6,743 nucleotides of DNA, from contig CAMPAF010000169.1 of NCBI GenBank assembly GCA_946631535.1, positions 1-6,743 of the forward strand. Reading direction: 5' to 3'. Position 1 is the stretch's first letter. Each line of letters begins with the position of its first letter. Below the pieces are notes generated by a model, which did not search any database, had not been told where the DNA came from, and saw only the letters and a list, made by a program, of their open reading frames with translations. The stretch is from an uncultured Verrucomicrobiota bacterium. Its GTDB lineage: Bacteria > Verrucomicrobiota > Kiritimatiellia > RFP12 > UBA1067. The translations under genes and the position numbers were made by a program. Below, one piece after another: positions 1 through 6,694 of this stretch.

Positions 1-1779
1 CGTGATGTACTTGTTCAGCACGTGGCCGCCGTTGTCGACGCCCTCGGCGCAGTAGACGACGGGGCCGCGCTCCACCGCGAGGCGGCCGACGTCCTCCGCG
101 ACGCGCACGTCGGCGCGGACGAAGCGCGGCGCCATCTTGAGCGAAAGCTCGATGCGGTCGCCGCGCGTCCACGTGCGGGAGATCGTCACGTAGCCTTTGT
201 CGAGCGCAAGCGCGACGGGCAGTCCGTTGACCGCTAGCGACACCTCGTCGAGCGAGGCGGAATTGACCTGTTCGTAGAGCTTCGTGGGCACGCACGCGCC
301 GCGCGCCCAGCCGGGGATGCGCACCTTGACGGCGAACGCGCGCGGCGCGCCGGGGTCGATTTCGAGCGCGAGTCCGTCTCCGCGCCACGGGTAGCCGTTG
401 TTCGTCTGGCGCACCTTCACGTCGCCGCCCTTGAGGCGGAGCGTGGCGTCGCTTGCCATGAAGAGGTTCCAGTAGAGCGTGTCGCCCGCGGTGGCGTAGG
501 CGTAGGTGCCGAGCTGCGGGATGATGCGCACCACGTTGGCGGGGCAGCAGGGACAGCCATGCCAGCGCCAGCGCGTGACGTTTCCGCGCGAGGAGAGGGG
601 GTTCACGTAGAAGAACGCGTCGCCGCCGATGGAGACGCCTGCCGCGAAGTTGTTGTGGAGGATGCGCTCGAAGACGTCGATGTACTTCGCGTCGCCGTCG
701 AGGCGGAACATGCGGAACTGCCAGAGCGCGTTGGCGAGGGTTGCGCACGTCTCCAGGTATCCTTTCTCGTTGGGCAGCTCGAAGTCGGCGCCGAACTTCT
801 CGCCGGCGTGGTGCGCGCCCACGCCGCCCGTGACGTACATCTTGCGGCCGACGACGTTCTCCCAGATGGCGTCGAGCGCGGGACGGAGCGTCTGGTCGCC
901 CGTGAGCGCGAGCATCTCGGCCATGCCCGTGTAGAGGTAGCAGGCGCGCACGGCGTGGCCCACGGCCTCGCGCTGTTCGCGGACGGGCTTGTGGTCCTGG
1001 TAGTAGGCGGCGTCGAAGGTGGAGCCGGGCGTGCCGTAGAGCGGACGCAGGTCGGCGCGGCCGCGCCAGTCGATGAAGTTCCTGATCAGCTCCATCGTGG
1101 CCGGTTCGTGCGCGAAGCGCCAGAGCTTGGGCAGGGCGATCTCGGGCGACTCGTGTCCGGGGACGCGCTTCAGCTGGTTGCGTCCGTTGCCGAACGTGCG
1201 CGAGATCAGGTCCACGTTGCGCCACATCACGTCCATCAGGTCGTCCTTGCCCGTGAGCTGCTTGTGCGCGAGGGCGGCCTCCACGAGCTGTCCCATGCAG
1301 TAGAGCTCGTGGCTGTCCTGCAGGTTGCTCCAGCGCGTCGGGCCGGCCCGCCTGCGTTCCCTGCCCACGCAGTCGATCGTGTGGGCGGTGTAGAGGTAGC
1401 CGTCCGGCTCCTGCGCGGCGGCGATGATCGGGATGATGGCCTCGGCGCGCGCCTGGAGGTTGGAATCGGGATGCGCGAGGCAGGCGAGGAACGCCCCCTC
1501 CAAGATGCGGTAGAGGTCGGAGTCCTCGAAGGTGTTACCGTTGTAGGGGATGCCGAGCTTGCGCGCGGCCGCGTTGCGGAAGTTGTCGAGGCGACCCGCC
1601 TGCTCGTAGCGGTCGAGCGCGGCGGGGACCGTGACGAGGCGGTTCGTCTCCATGCGCGCACCCCAGAATGAATCCGTCACGCGCACGTCGGGAATGGAGG
1701 GAATGTCGATGGGGAAGTCGGCGGCAGACGCCACCAGCGCCATCGCCAGAACCGAGGCGCACAGGTGAATTGCTTTCAT
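1..1779 (-). CDS. GH127 beta-L-arabinofuranosidase (DUF1680 family), secreted, 3' end cut by window edge
   Basis: The frame is open from an ATG at 1779 to base 1, giving 593 residues; family members are usually somewhat longer, so only the C-terminal end is missing. A GGAG at 1787-1790 sits 7 nt before the start. Residues 1-19 form a signal peptide (hydrophobic stretch, then VASA before ADFP), so the enzyme is probably exported. The body is the DUF1680 all-alpha barrel followed by beta domains. In the characterised GH127 enzyme HypBA1 a Cys nucleophile works with a Zn site made of Glu and three Cys. The matching residues are present: ETC (Glu343, Cys345), the CPCCP motif (Cys411, Cys412), and Glu327, 16 residues before Glu343 as in HypBA1. 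YVTGGVG before Glu327 and VERGPVVYCAEG near the end are also typical. It should release terminal beta-L-arabinofuranose from plant arabino-oligosaccharides or hydroxyproline-rich glycoproteins. Exact linkage is inferred. It lies 51 bp downstream of the GH2 gene, likely in one operon. Confidence 0.93.
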   Translation of the reverse strand, partial: MKAIHLCASVLAMALVASAADFPIDIPSIPDVRVTDSFWGARMETNRLVTVPAALDRYEQAGRLDNFRNAAARKLGIPYNGNTFEDSDLYRILEGAFLACLAHPDSNLQARAEAIIPIIAAAQEPDGYLYTAHTIDCVGRERRRAGPTRWSNLQDSHELYCMGQLVEAALAHKQLTGKDDLMDVMWRNVDLISRTFGNGRNQLKRVPGHESPEIALPKLWRFAHEPATMELIRNFIDWRGRADLRPLYGTPGSTFDAAYYQDHKPVREQREAVGHAVRACYLYTGMAEMLALTGDQTLRPALDAIWENVVGRKMYVTGGVGAHHAGEKFGADFELPNEKGYLETCATLANALWQFRMFRLDGDAKYIDVFERILHNNFAAGVSIGGDAFFYVNPLSSRGNVTRWRWHGCPCCPANVVRIIPQLGTYAYATAGDTLYWNLFMASDATLRLKGGDVKVRQTNNGYPWRGDGLALEIDPGAPRAFAVKVRIPGWARGACVPTKLYEQVNSASLDEVSLAVNGLPVALALDKGYVTISRTWTRGDRIELSLKMAPRFVRADVRVAEDVGRLAVERGPVVYCAEGVDNGGHVLNKYIT

Positions 1780-1786
1780 GTATTTG

Positions 1787-1790
1787 CTCC
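1787..1790 (-). promoter_or_regulatory. Ribosome binding site of the GH127 gene
   Basis: The minus strand reads GGAG followed by seven bases (CAAATAC) and the ATG at 1779. It confirms the start that gives a complete signal peptide. Confidence 0.7.
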
Positions 1791-1806
1791 AGTCAGCGGA
1801 TGATGA
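1789..1806 (-). repeat. Copy A of an 18-bp direct repeat containing an in-frame TGA
   Basis: The plus-strand sequence ccagtcagcggatgatga matches ccggtcaccggatgatga at 6695-6712 at 16 of 18 positions, in the same orientation. On the minus strand both contain ATC-CG(C/G)-TGA. At the right-hand copy this is the end of a real or likely gene. Here it lies between the GH2 stop and the GH127 start, in a frame different from GH2, and overlaps the GH127 ribosome binding site. It may be a leftover 3' gene end or chance. Confidence 0.35.
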
Positions 1807-1830
1807 TGCAAAGGCCGCCGATTTTGCACG

Positions 1831-4419
1831 TCACCTTTCCGGCGACGCTTCTGCGTTCCATGCGGAGACCGACAGCTTGAACGGCTTGGCGGGATGCTGC
1901 ACGGTCACCGTCTTCGACTCGCCGGGCAGGATCGAGAACCAGTTGTCGGAATAGAACGAGGGACGCAACGGCTTTCCGTCCTCGCCGGTCAGGGTCAGAC
2001 GCGTGAGGAACGCGATCTTGTCGCCCGTGTTCGTCACGGTGACGCGCAGCGTGTTCCCCTCCTCTGCGGTCGTAACGGACAGCGTCGTCTTGGGCAGCGC
2101 GGACAACGACGCGAACCCGGCCGTGCACGGGCCGGTCAGCGCGTCCGGCGTCTTCGGATTGTACTTCTCCGGCGAGCGCCAGTAGAACGTGGACGCGATC
2201 TCGCGGCCCGCCTCCCGCACGGAGAGGCGGATGAAGTGCGGCTTGTCGAGCGGCGGGAACTCGACCTTGAACGCCTCCACGCACCGCTCGGCGGGCACCG
2301 TGACGGGTGCGGACTTCTCCCACACCTTGCGGGACTCGAAGTCGTAAACGGCCGCCGCCACCTCCACGGCGCGCGGCTCGGTCAGGTCGTTCGCGAGGCA
2401 AACCATATCGTCCAGGTAATCGTACTGCGCGTGCAGAGGCTCCAGCGCGTTCTGCGTGGCAAAGAGCGCGGGCGTGGGCTCCAGCGAATAGTCCCACCCG
2501 TACGCCACCACCTTCGGCAACGGCACGTTGTTGTACCAGTACAGGACGCCCGTCCCCTTCTCGTTCCGCACGCGGTTCCACACCTCCCAGATCGCGCGCG
2601 TGGCGTGGTAGTCGAGCGCCTGCGAGCGGCGGCAGTAGTCTTCCAAAGAGGTCGCCTCGCCGTAGCACTTCACGAGGTCGTCGTGGACGGTGACCGACTT
2701 GTAGAAGTTGTTGCCGTCGCGGTAGGCCCAGGCCTCGCGGTTGATCGGCCACAGGTCCTTCTCCGGCAGCACCTCCCGCAGGCATTCCGCCGTCGGCAGC
2801 ACGGCCGTGCCGTATTCGGGGTTGAAGCCGTAGACGCGGCTGCCGCGCGGCGAGGCCGTGTCGTCGTAGTAGCGCATCGGGTTGAGCGAGTAGTAGGGCG
2901 AGCCGTCGTGCACGCCGTCGCACTCGCTCTGCATCATGTAGCTGCGCGTGCCGTCCAGACGCTCCAGCAGCTCGCGGATGCCGTCCACCTCCGTCGACTC
3001 GTTGGAGCAGACGTAGTGGCAGATCGAGGCGTGGTGGCGGATGCGCTTCACCTGGTCGGCCACGCACGAGAGGTAGAGCGCCGCGTCGTCGGGATGCGCC
3101 GTGTCGCCCGTCATGAAGAACTCCTGCCACACGAGCAGCCCCATCTCGTCGCAGAGGTCGTAGAAGCGGTCGCTCTCGACGATGCCGCCGCCCCACAGGC
3201 GCACCATGTTCACGCCCTGCTGGCGCGTGAGGCGCAGCTCCGCCTCCATGCGCGCGTCGTCCGTGCGCAGCATCGCCTCGGGGATCCAGTTCGTCCCGCG
3301 GATGAAGATGCGCCGCTTGTTGATCCAGAACTGGCGCGCGCCGTCCTTCCCCGACTGGTCGCTGTACGCCTCGCGCACGCCGAAGCGCCGGCGCAGCACC
3401 TGCTCGCCGTGGGCCGTCTTCGCGCGGCAGACGAGCGTGTACAGCTCGGGCCGTCCCTTGTTCACCGGCCACCAGAGGCGCGGATTGGCGAGCGTCCCCT
3501 TGAAATGGATCTCGCGCCGCTCGCCGCGGTGGAGCTGCACCTCCTGGCGGAAGCGGAGCGGCGTGCCCTCCACCTCGATCTCCAGCGTGCCCTTCGCCTT
3601 GCCGCGGAACAGCCAGCGGTCGCAGTTGGCGTTGATCGCCTCGACGGAGATGTCGAGCTCCGCCGACTTCAGGTCGTCCGACAGCTTCGTGCGCACGAAC
3701 GGCGCGTCCAGGCGCACGTCGCCCGTCGCGAAGAACACGATGTCCTTCCAGATGCCCGTGTTGCGGTCGCGGATGCCGTCGCGAAACGTGAAGTCCCACC
3801 CGATGCTCATCAGCATCGTCACGTTGCGCCCGATCAACCCGTCGCCGCCGTTGGCATACTCCGCCATTCCCTTCGTCTTCCACTGGCGCGTGTCGCCGGG
3901 GATGTCGAGCGGATAGACCTTCACGGCCAGCACGTTGCGCGCGCCCGGCTTCGCGAAGAAGCTCACGTCCACCGTCTGACACGCGAACATCCCGGACGGA
4001 AAAGCCACCATCTTGCCGTTGAGCCAGATCTCGGCGCGGTAGTTCACGCCTTCCGGCCGCATCCAGACGCTGCGTCCCTTCCAGTCCGCCGGCAGGTCGA
4101 ACTCTGTGCGGAACCACGCCGTGTAGTAGTTGCGGTTGCCGTCCCCGAGGTCGGGGATGAGCTTGTCCGCCTTGCGGTTGTTGAGCCCCCAGTAGGGTTC
4201 CGGCAGCTTGCCGTTCCGCACCAGGTTGTCGAGCACCGTCCCCGGCACCTTCGCGGGCATCCACGCGGCGGCGTCAAATCCGGCGACAGACACCTGTTCG
4301 CCCGCGAGCGGTAGCGCGCCGTCTCCGTTCAGCATCCGCCATCCTTCGCGCGGCACGACATCCGCCGCAGTAGCCACCGCTACCCACACAACCAACCACG
4401 CCAACTTGCCCGTTCGCAT
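1831..4419 (-). CDS. Secreted GH2 glycoside hydrolase, beta-mannosidase / mannosylglycoprotein endo-beta-mannosidase-like
   Basis: This is an 862-residue protein, the normal length for the large GH2 mannosidase/glucosaminidase group. An upstream in-frame GTG at 4440 gives an arginine-rich extension, but AAGGAG at 4427-4432 points to the ATG at 4419, which also starts a clean signal peptide (residues 1-18, cleavage near ATA). Domains in order: a sugar-binding beta-sandwich (about 25-230, with VPGTVL and PYWGLNN), an Ig-like domain (about 235-345), the catalytic barrel (about 355-675) and C-terminal Ig-like domains. Barrel motifs are GTNWIPEAML, RLWGGGI (407-413) and WQEFF. SNE (472-474) gives the likely acid/base Glu474, and NPEYG (533-537) the likely nucleophile Glu535. 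The last domain has SDNWFSILPGE (824-834), typical of the Ig fold in exo-beta-D-glucosaminidases. Those enzymes, however, carry Asp instead of the NE acid/base, so a mannosidase-type activity is the better guess. The substrate is not determined. It follows the GH27 remnant by 26 bp. Confidence 0.9.
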   Translation of the reverse strand: MRTGKLAWLVVWVAVATAADVVPREGWRMLNGDGALPLAGEQVSVAGFDAAAWMPAKVPGTVLDNLVRNGKLPEPYWGLNNRKADKLIPDLGDGNRNYYTAWFRTEFDLPADWKGRSVWMRPEGVNYRAEIWLNGKMVAFPSGMFACQTVDVSFFAKPGARNVLAVKVYPLDIPGDTRQWKTKGMAEYANGGDGLIGRNVTMLMSIGWDFTFRDGIRDRNTGIWKDIVFFATGDVRLDAPFVRTKLSDDLKSAELDISVEAINANCDRWLFRGKAKGTLEIEVEGTPLRFRQEVQLHRGERREIHFKGTLANPRLWWPVNKGRPELYTLVCRAKTAHGEQVLRRRFGVREAYSDQSGKDGARQFWINKRRIFIRGTNWIPEAMLRTDDARMEAELRLTRQQGVNMVRLWGGGIVESDRFYDLCDEMGLLVWQEFFMTGDTAHPDDAALYLSCVADQVKRIRHHASICHYVCSNESTEVDGIRELLERLDGTRSYMMQSECDGVHDGSPYYSLNPMRYYDDTASPRGSRVYGFNPEYGTAVLPTAECLREVLPEKDLWPINREAWAYRDGNNFYKSVTVHDDLVKCYGEATSLEDYCRRSQALDYHATRAIWEVWNRVRNEKGTGVLYWYNNVPLPKVVAYGWDYSLEPTPALFATQNALEPLHAQYDYLDDMVCLANDLTEPRAVEVAAAVYDFESRKVWEKSAPVTVPAERCVEAFKVEFPPLDKPHFIRLSVREAGREIASTFYWRSPEKYNPKTPDALTGPCTAGFASLSALPKTTLSVTTAEEGNTLRVTVTNTGDKIAFLTRLTLTGEDGKPLRPSFYSDNWFSILPGESKTVTVQHPAKPFKLSVSAWNAEASPER

Positions 4420-4426
4420 CGTTCGT

Positions 4427-4432
4427 CTCCTT
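4427..4432 (-). promoter_or_regulatory. Ribosome binding site deciding the GH2 start
   Basis: The minus strand reads AAGGAG, then seven bases, then the ATG at 4419. The GTG at 4440 lies upstream of this site, so starting there would place the Shine-Dalgarno inside the coding region. Confidence 0.75.
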
Positions 4433-4445
4433 CTCTTCACCGTTC

Positions 4446-5045
4446 TTAACGTTTCTGCCAGTTTCTCAGCCCTAGCGGAAAATGAGCTGCATGCCCACGC
4501 ACAAGAGCGTGGCCGGACACGTCACCTGCCATCAACCGCAAGCGGTACAGCAGGGCGGCGTGACCGGGGATTGATGCAGCGAAGCGTCCCTTGAACACGC
4601 CAAGATCCTTCTGCGCCCACACGTCGCGCACGGTGCAGGAAGGCGGGAGGCCGAGCACCGAGAAATTGGCGGCGATCTCGCGTTCCTCCCATGTGCGGTT
4701 GAAGAGAGCGATCGCCCACGAGCCGTCCGCGAGCGGACGCAGCCACACGTCGTAGTCTGGCGTGTGCACGACCGGGCGTCCCGCCTTGCCGAGCGCGTCC
4801 TGGTCGATGTCCAGCACCTCGTCGTTCGTCAGGAGCGCACGCGCGAGCGGGTCCAGCCGCTCCAGGTCGCAGCCGATGAAGAGCGGCGCGGGCGATTCGG
4901 GCGGCGTAAGGATGCCGAGCTGGCGGCTCAGGAGCGCGTTGCCCCACTTCACGCCGGGCTTGAACACGAACGCGGCGCCCGCCGGCACAGCGTGCACGCA
5001 GGCCGCGCCTGCCGCCAACATGAAGGACATGAACAATCGTCTCAC
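4446..5045 (-). CDS. Truncated GH27 (alpha-galactosidase family) remnant: signal peptide plus C-terminal domain, no catalytic barrel
   Basis: The product has 199 residues from a GTG at 5045; GH27 enzymes usually have about 380-500 or more. An ATG at 5069 overlaps the ATPase stop (ATGA) but has no Shine-Dalgarno, whereas AAGGAG at 5052-5057 lies 6 nt before the GTG. Residues 1-19 form a signal peptide (cleavage near VHA). Residues 54-61 (PLFIGCDL), 71-77 (LLTNDEV) and the following DIDQDALGK are the GH27 segment at the end of the barrel. DGSWAIALFNR, VRDVWAQKDLGVF and PGHAALLYRL are the C-terminal beta domain. The preceding WGNALLSRQLGILTPPE resembles the family's WG...LTP.E stretch. The YDYC-type nucleophile region and the D-P-D-M acid/base region are absent, so hydrolysis is very unlikely. 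About 30 residues after YRLRL match nothing in the family and may be read-through past a lost stop. It is either a decaying gene or a secreted non-catalytic domain. Confidence 0.8.
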   Translation of the reverse strand: MRRLFMSFMLAAGAACVHAVPAGAAFVFKPGVKWGNALLSRQLGILTPPESPAPLFIGCDLERLDPLARALLTNDEVLDIDQDALGKAGRPVVHTPDYDVWLRPLADGSWAIALFNRTWEEREIAANFSVLGLPPSCTVRDVWAQKDLGVFKGRFAASIPGHAALLYRLRLMAGDVSGHALVRGHAAHFPLGLRNWQKR

Positions 5046-5051
5046 GGTTCT

Positions 5052-5057
5052 CTCCTT
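5052..5057 (-). promoter_or_regulatory. Ribosome binding site deciding the GTG start of the GH27 remnant
   Basis: The minus strand reads AAGGAG, then AGAACC, then GTG at 5045. The alternative ATG at 5069 is preceded by GTTTCGTCC, which has no purine-rich site. The GTG also puts the signal peptide at the very N terminus. Confidence 0.65.
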
Positions 5058-5065
5058 GTTACTTG

Positions 5066-6475
5066 TCATGGACGAAACAGGGCGTCAAGCGTAACGACAT
5101 TCGCGATCATCGCGCCATTTGCGTTGCGCTTGAGGCCGAACGTCGTCACGAGCGTGGGTAGAATTCCCTTCCGGGTATTCGTGGCGGAACGGAACTGTTC
5201 AATGCGACGAAGGAGCTTCGCCTTTTCATCTGCATTGAACGAGTATTCCTCCGATGCGTACTTCATTTCGCAGACGTTGATCATGCGGTCCCCGCGATCA
5301 ATGACCATGTCAATCTGAGCGCCGCCCGCCTTCACCGGACCGCGCCATGCGTACACGTCGGCAAGGATGCCTGCGATGCCAAGCGCTTCCTTGATCTGCC
5401 CGACGTGCTGCATGCACACGCGCTCGAAGGCAAGGCCGCGCCAGGCATTCGTCTTCGGCTGGTTCAACGAATGGGACCAAAAACGCGTATCGTTCCCGAC
5501 GCGGTTCTTGAGAAAACGGAAATAGAAGAGCGTAAAGTTGTCAATCAGCTGATAGACAGCCCCCTTCTTCGCCGCCCCGAAAGCACTGTAGCGCCGGAGG
5601 AACCCGCAGTCGGTCAGTTCGTCCAGGCAGTCCGACACGTCCCCGCTCGACACTTCCCCCAGTCCTTCGACAACCTCTTCGCGCGTCATACCCGTTTTTC
5701 TCTCTCCGAAAAGGTTGACGATGGCGAAATGGCGCGTCGGATTCTTGAACAACGACCGGAACACGTTCTCGAACTCCATCCGCAGTTCCGCGGACTCGCC
5801 GAAGAAAAGCGAATCAAAGTTCTGCGCCGCGCTCTTTCCTTCCTCGAGAAGGCTCCAGTAGTAGGCGACCCCTCCAAAGGCCATATAGCATTCAAGCAGC
5901 TGCTGCCTGTCAAATCCAAGGCGCTTGTAGTCCGCATACGCGGCGCACTCTGCAAGCGTAAAAGGACGGATCGGCAACTGCCGCGTCACGCGGTTGTGGA
6001 GTCCGCCGCGATTGCGCAGGACCTTTTTGATGATCCACGACGTCGCCGACCCGCAGATCACAAGCAGGATATCCTTGCGAAGGAAGGCCCACGAATTCCA
6101 GAACTGTTCAAACGCGGGAAGGAATCCAGACCTCGGCGTGTCAAACCACGGTAACTCGTCCAGAAAGACGACCTTTTTTCCTCCCCCCCTGGAATCAAGC
6201 AGATCTGAAAGCGCGGAAAACGCCTGAATCCACGTGTGCAACACCTTGCATTTGACAAGCCCCTGCCGTCGCAGCGCCTCCCTGAAACTTTCAAGCTGCG
6301 TCCGCTTGTCGGCTTTCTCCATGCCCGCATGGTGAAAGGCGAAATTGCCGTTGAACACCTCGTTGACGAGGAATGTCTTGCCGATGCGCCTACGTCCGTA
6401 GATCGCGACAAACTCCGATTCCTCAGACGCAAACCTACGCCTAAGTTCTCTGATTTCTTCTTCGCGACCTATCAT
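5066..6475 (-). CDS. ATP-binding protein of the ATPase_2/DUF234 family (P-loop ATPase with C-terminal nuclease-like domain)
   Basis: This is a complete 469-residue protein. A GGAG at 6483-6486 lies 7 nt before the ATG at 6475. It begins MIGREEEI, the usual opening of this family. Walker A is GRRRIGKT (27-34) and Walker B is VVFLDE (102-107). A sensor-like CGSATSW lies at 141-147. Residues about 245-300 look like a winged-helix segment. The C-terminal region carries a PD-(D/E)XK-like signature: AFERVC with Glu351, QIDMVID with Asp389 and CEMKY with Glu403/Lys405. Such residues form the active site of many nucleases, so DNA cleavage or binding is possible but unproven, and the family's role is not settled. 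No signal peptide or membrane segment is seen, so it should be cytoplasmic. By eye it is less GC-rich than the glycosidase genes, hinting at separate ancestry. Its stop overlaps an ATG of the next frame by 4 bp and lies 20 bp before the preferred GTG of the GH27 remnant. Confidence 0.9.
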   Translation of the reverse strand: MIGREEEIRELRRRFASEESEFVAIYGRRRIGKTFLVNEVFNGNFAFHHAGMEKADKRTQLESFREALRRQGLVKCKVLHTWIQAFSALSDLLDSRGGGKKVVFLDELPWFDTPRSGFLPAFEQFWNSWAFLRKDILLVICGSATSWIIKKVLRNRGGLHNRVTRQLPIRPFTLAECAAYADYKRLGFDRQQLLECYMAFGGVAYYWSLLEEGKSAAQNFDSLFFGESAELRMEFENVFRSLFKNPTRHFAIVNLFGERKTGMTREEVVEGLGEVSSGDVSDCLDELTDCGFLRRYSAFGAAKKGAVYQLIDNFTLFYFRFLKNRVGNDTRFWSHSLNQPKTNAWRGLAFERVCMQHVGQIKEALGIAGILADVYAWRGPVKAGGAQIDMVIDRGDRMINVCEMKYASEEYSFNADEKAKLLRRIEQFRSATNTRKGILPTLVTTFGLKRNANGAMIANVVTLDALFRP

Positions 6476-6482
6476 GCAGTAT

Positions 6483-6486
6483 CTCC
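6483..6486 (-). promoter_or_regulatory. Ribosome binding site of the ATPase gene
   Basis: The minus strand reads GGAG, then ATACTGC (7 nt), then the ATG at 6475. Confidence 0.65.
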
Positions 6487-6519
6487 GTTTTGCCTTTTCT
6501 TTGTTGCCAAGACGCGGAC

Positions 6520-6528
6520 ATTATACCA
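6520..6528 (-). promoter_or_regulatory. Extended -10 promoter for the ATPase gene
   Basis: The minus strand reads TGGTATAAT, a perfect TATAAT (6520-6525) with the TG of an extended -10 element one base upstream (6527-6528). No good -35 hexamer lies 16-18 bp upstream (the sequence there is about TCCCCA), which fits an extended -10 promoter. Transcription would begin near 6513, leaving a leader of about 37 nt with the ribosome binding site. Part of the motif cluster overlaps the TG and the spacer, so a bound protein would block or alter polymerase binding. Confidence 0.65.
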
Positions 6529-6609
6529 AATCCATTATGATTTGGGGAGTTTGATAGCGATTTTTCGCCGATAGGCCCCCAAATCAAGTAAAGAACAAAC
6601 GATTTGGGG
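6526..6609. repeat. Four copies of CCCCAAATC / GATTTGGGG in alternating orientation (candidate operator array)
   Basis: On the plus strand the copies are ccaaatc (6526-6532), gatttgggg (6539-6547), ccccaaatc (6577-6585) and gatttgggg (6601-6609). They form two perfect inverted repeats: 7-bp arms with a 6-bp centre, and 9-bp arms with a 15-bp centre. Copies two and three are a third possible pair, with a 29-bp centre that contains a small GCGA/TCGC hairpin. The array begins inside the extended -10 promoter and runs upstream of it, so a DNA-binding site for a dimeric regulator is more likely than an RNA structure. The regulator is not in this window, unless the ATPase with its winged-helix-like part acts on its own promoter. 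Confidence 0.7.
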
Positions 6610-6694
6610 ACTTTTCCGCGCAAAATGTCGCGAAAACGCGGCAACGCACCAACGCAGTGCCCTGGGACTTCACAACACGGCCGCTTTTCACGTC

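Noticed and set aside
559..1671. Plus-strand open frame of 370 codons
   Set aside because: It is antisense to the GH127 gene, whose Zn-site and nucleophile motifs establish the true frame.
1793..4264. Long minus-strand frame (823 codons) overlapping the GH2 gene
   Set aside because: It is the shifted frame of the same gene, very rich in Arg/Gly/Ala without motifs. Only its last residues are of interest, in the repeat finding.
1894..4314. Long plus-strand open frame (806 codons) opposite the GH2 gene
   Set aside because: It mirrors the GC-rich third positions of the GH2 gene; its translation is dominated by Arg, Val, Ala, His and Leu and shows no domain.
5405..6154. Plus-strand open frame of 249 codons opposite the ATPase
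   Set aside because: The minus-strand product has Walker and nuclease-like motifs across the same region; the plus frame has none.
6539..6585. Very short MITE or insertion element with GATTTGGGG/CCCCAAATC ends
   Set aside because: There is no visible target duplication, and the additional copies on both sides and the overlap with a promoter favour operator sites.
6526..6609. CRISPR-like array
   Set aside because: The repeats are only 7-9 bp, alternate in orientation and have irregular spacing.
6441..6644. Small minus-strand open frame upstream of and overlapping the ATPase start
   Set aside because: It starts with TTG, shows no suitable ribosome site, runs through the promoter and repeats, and has no recognisable composition.
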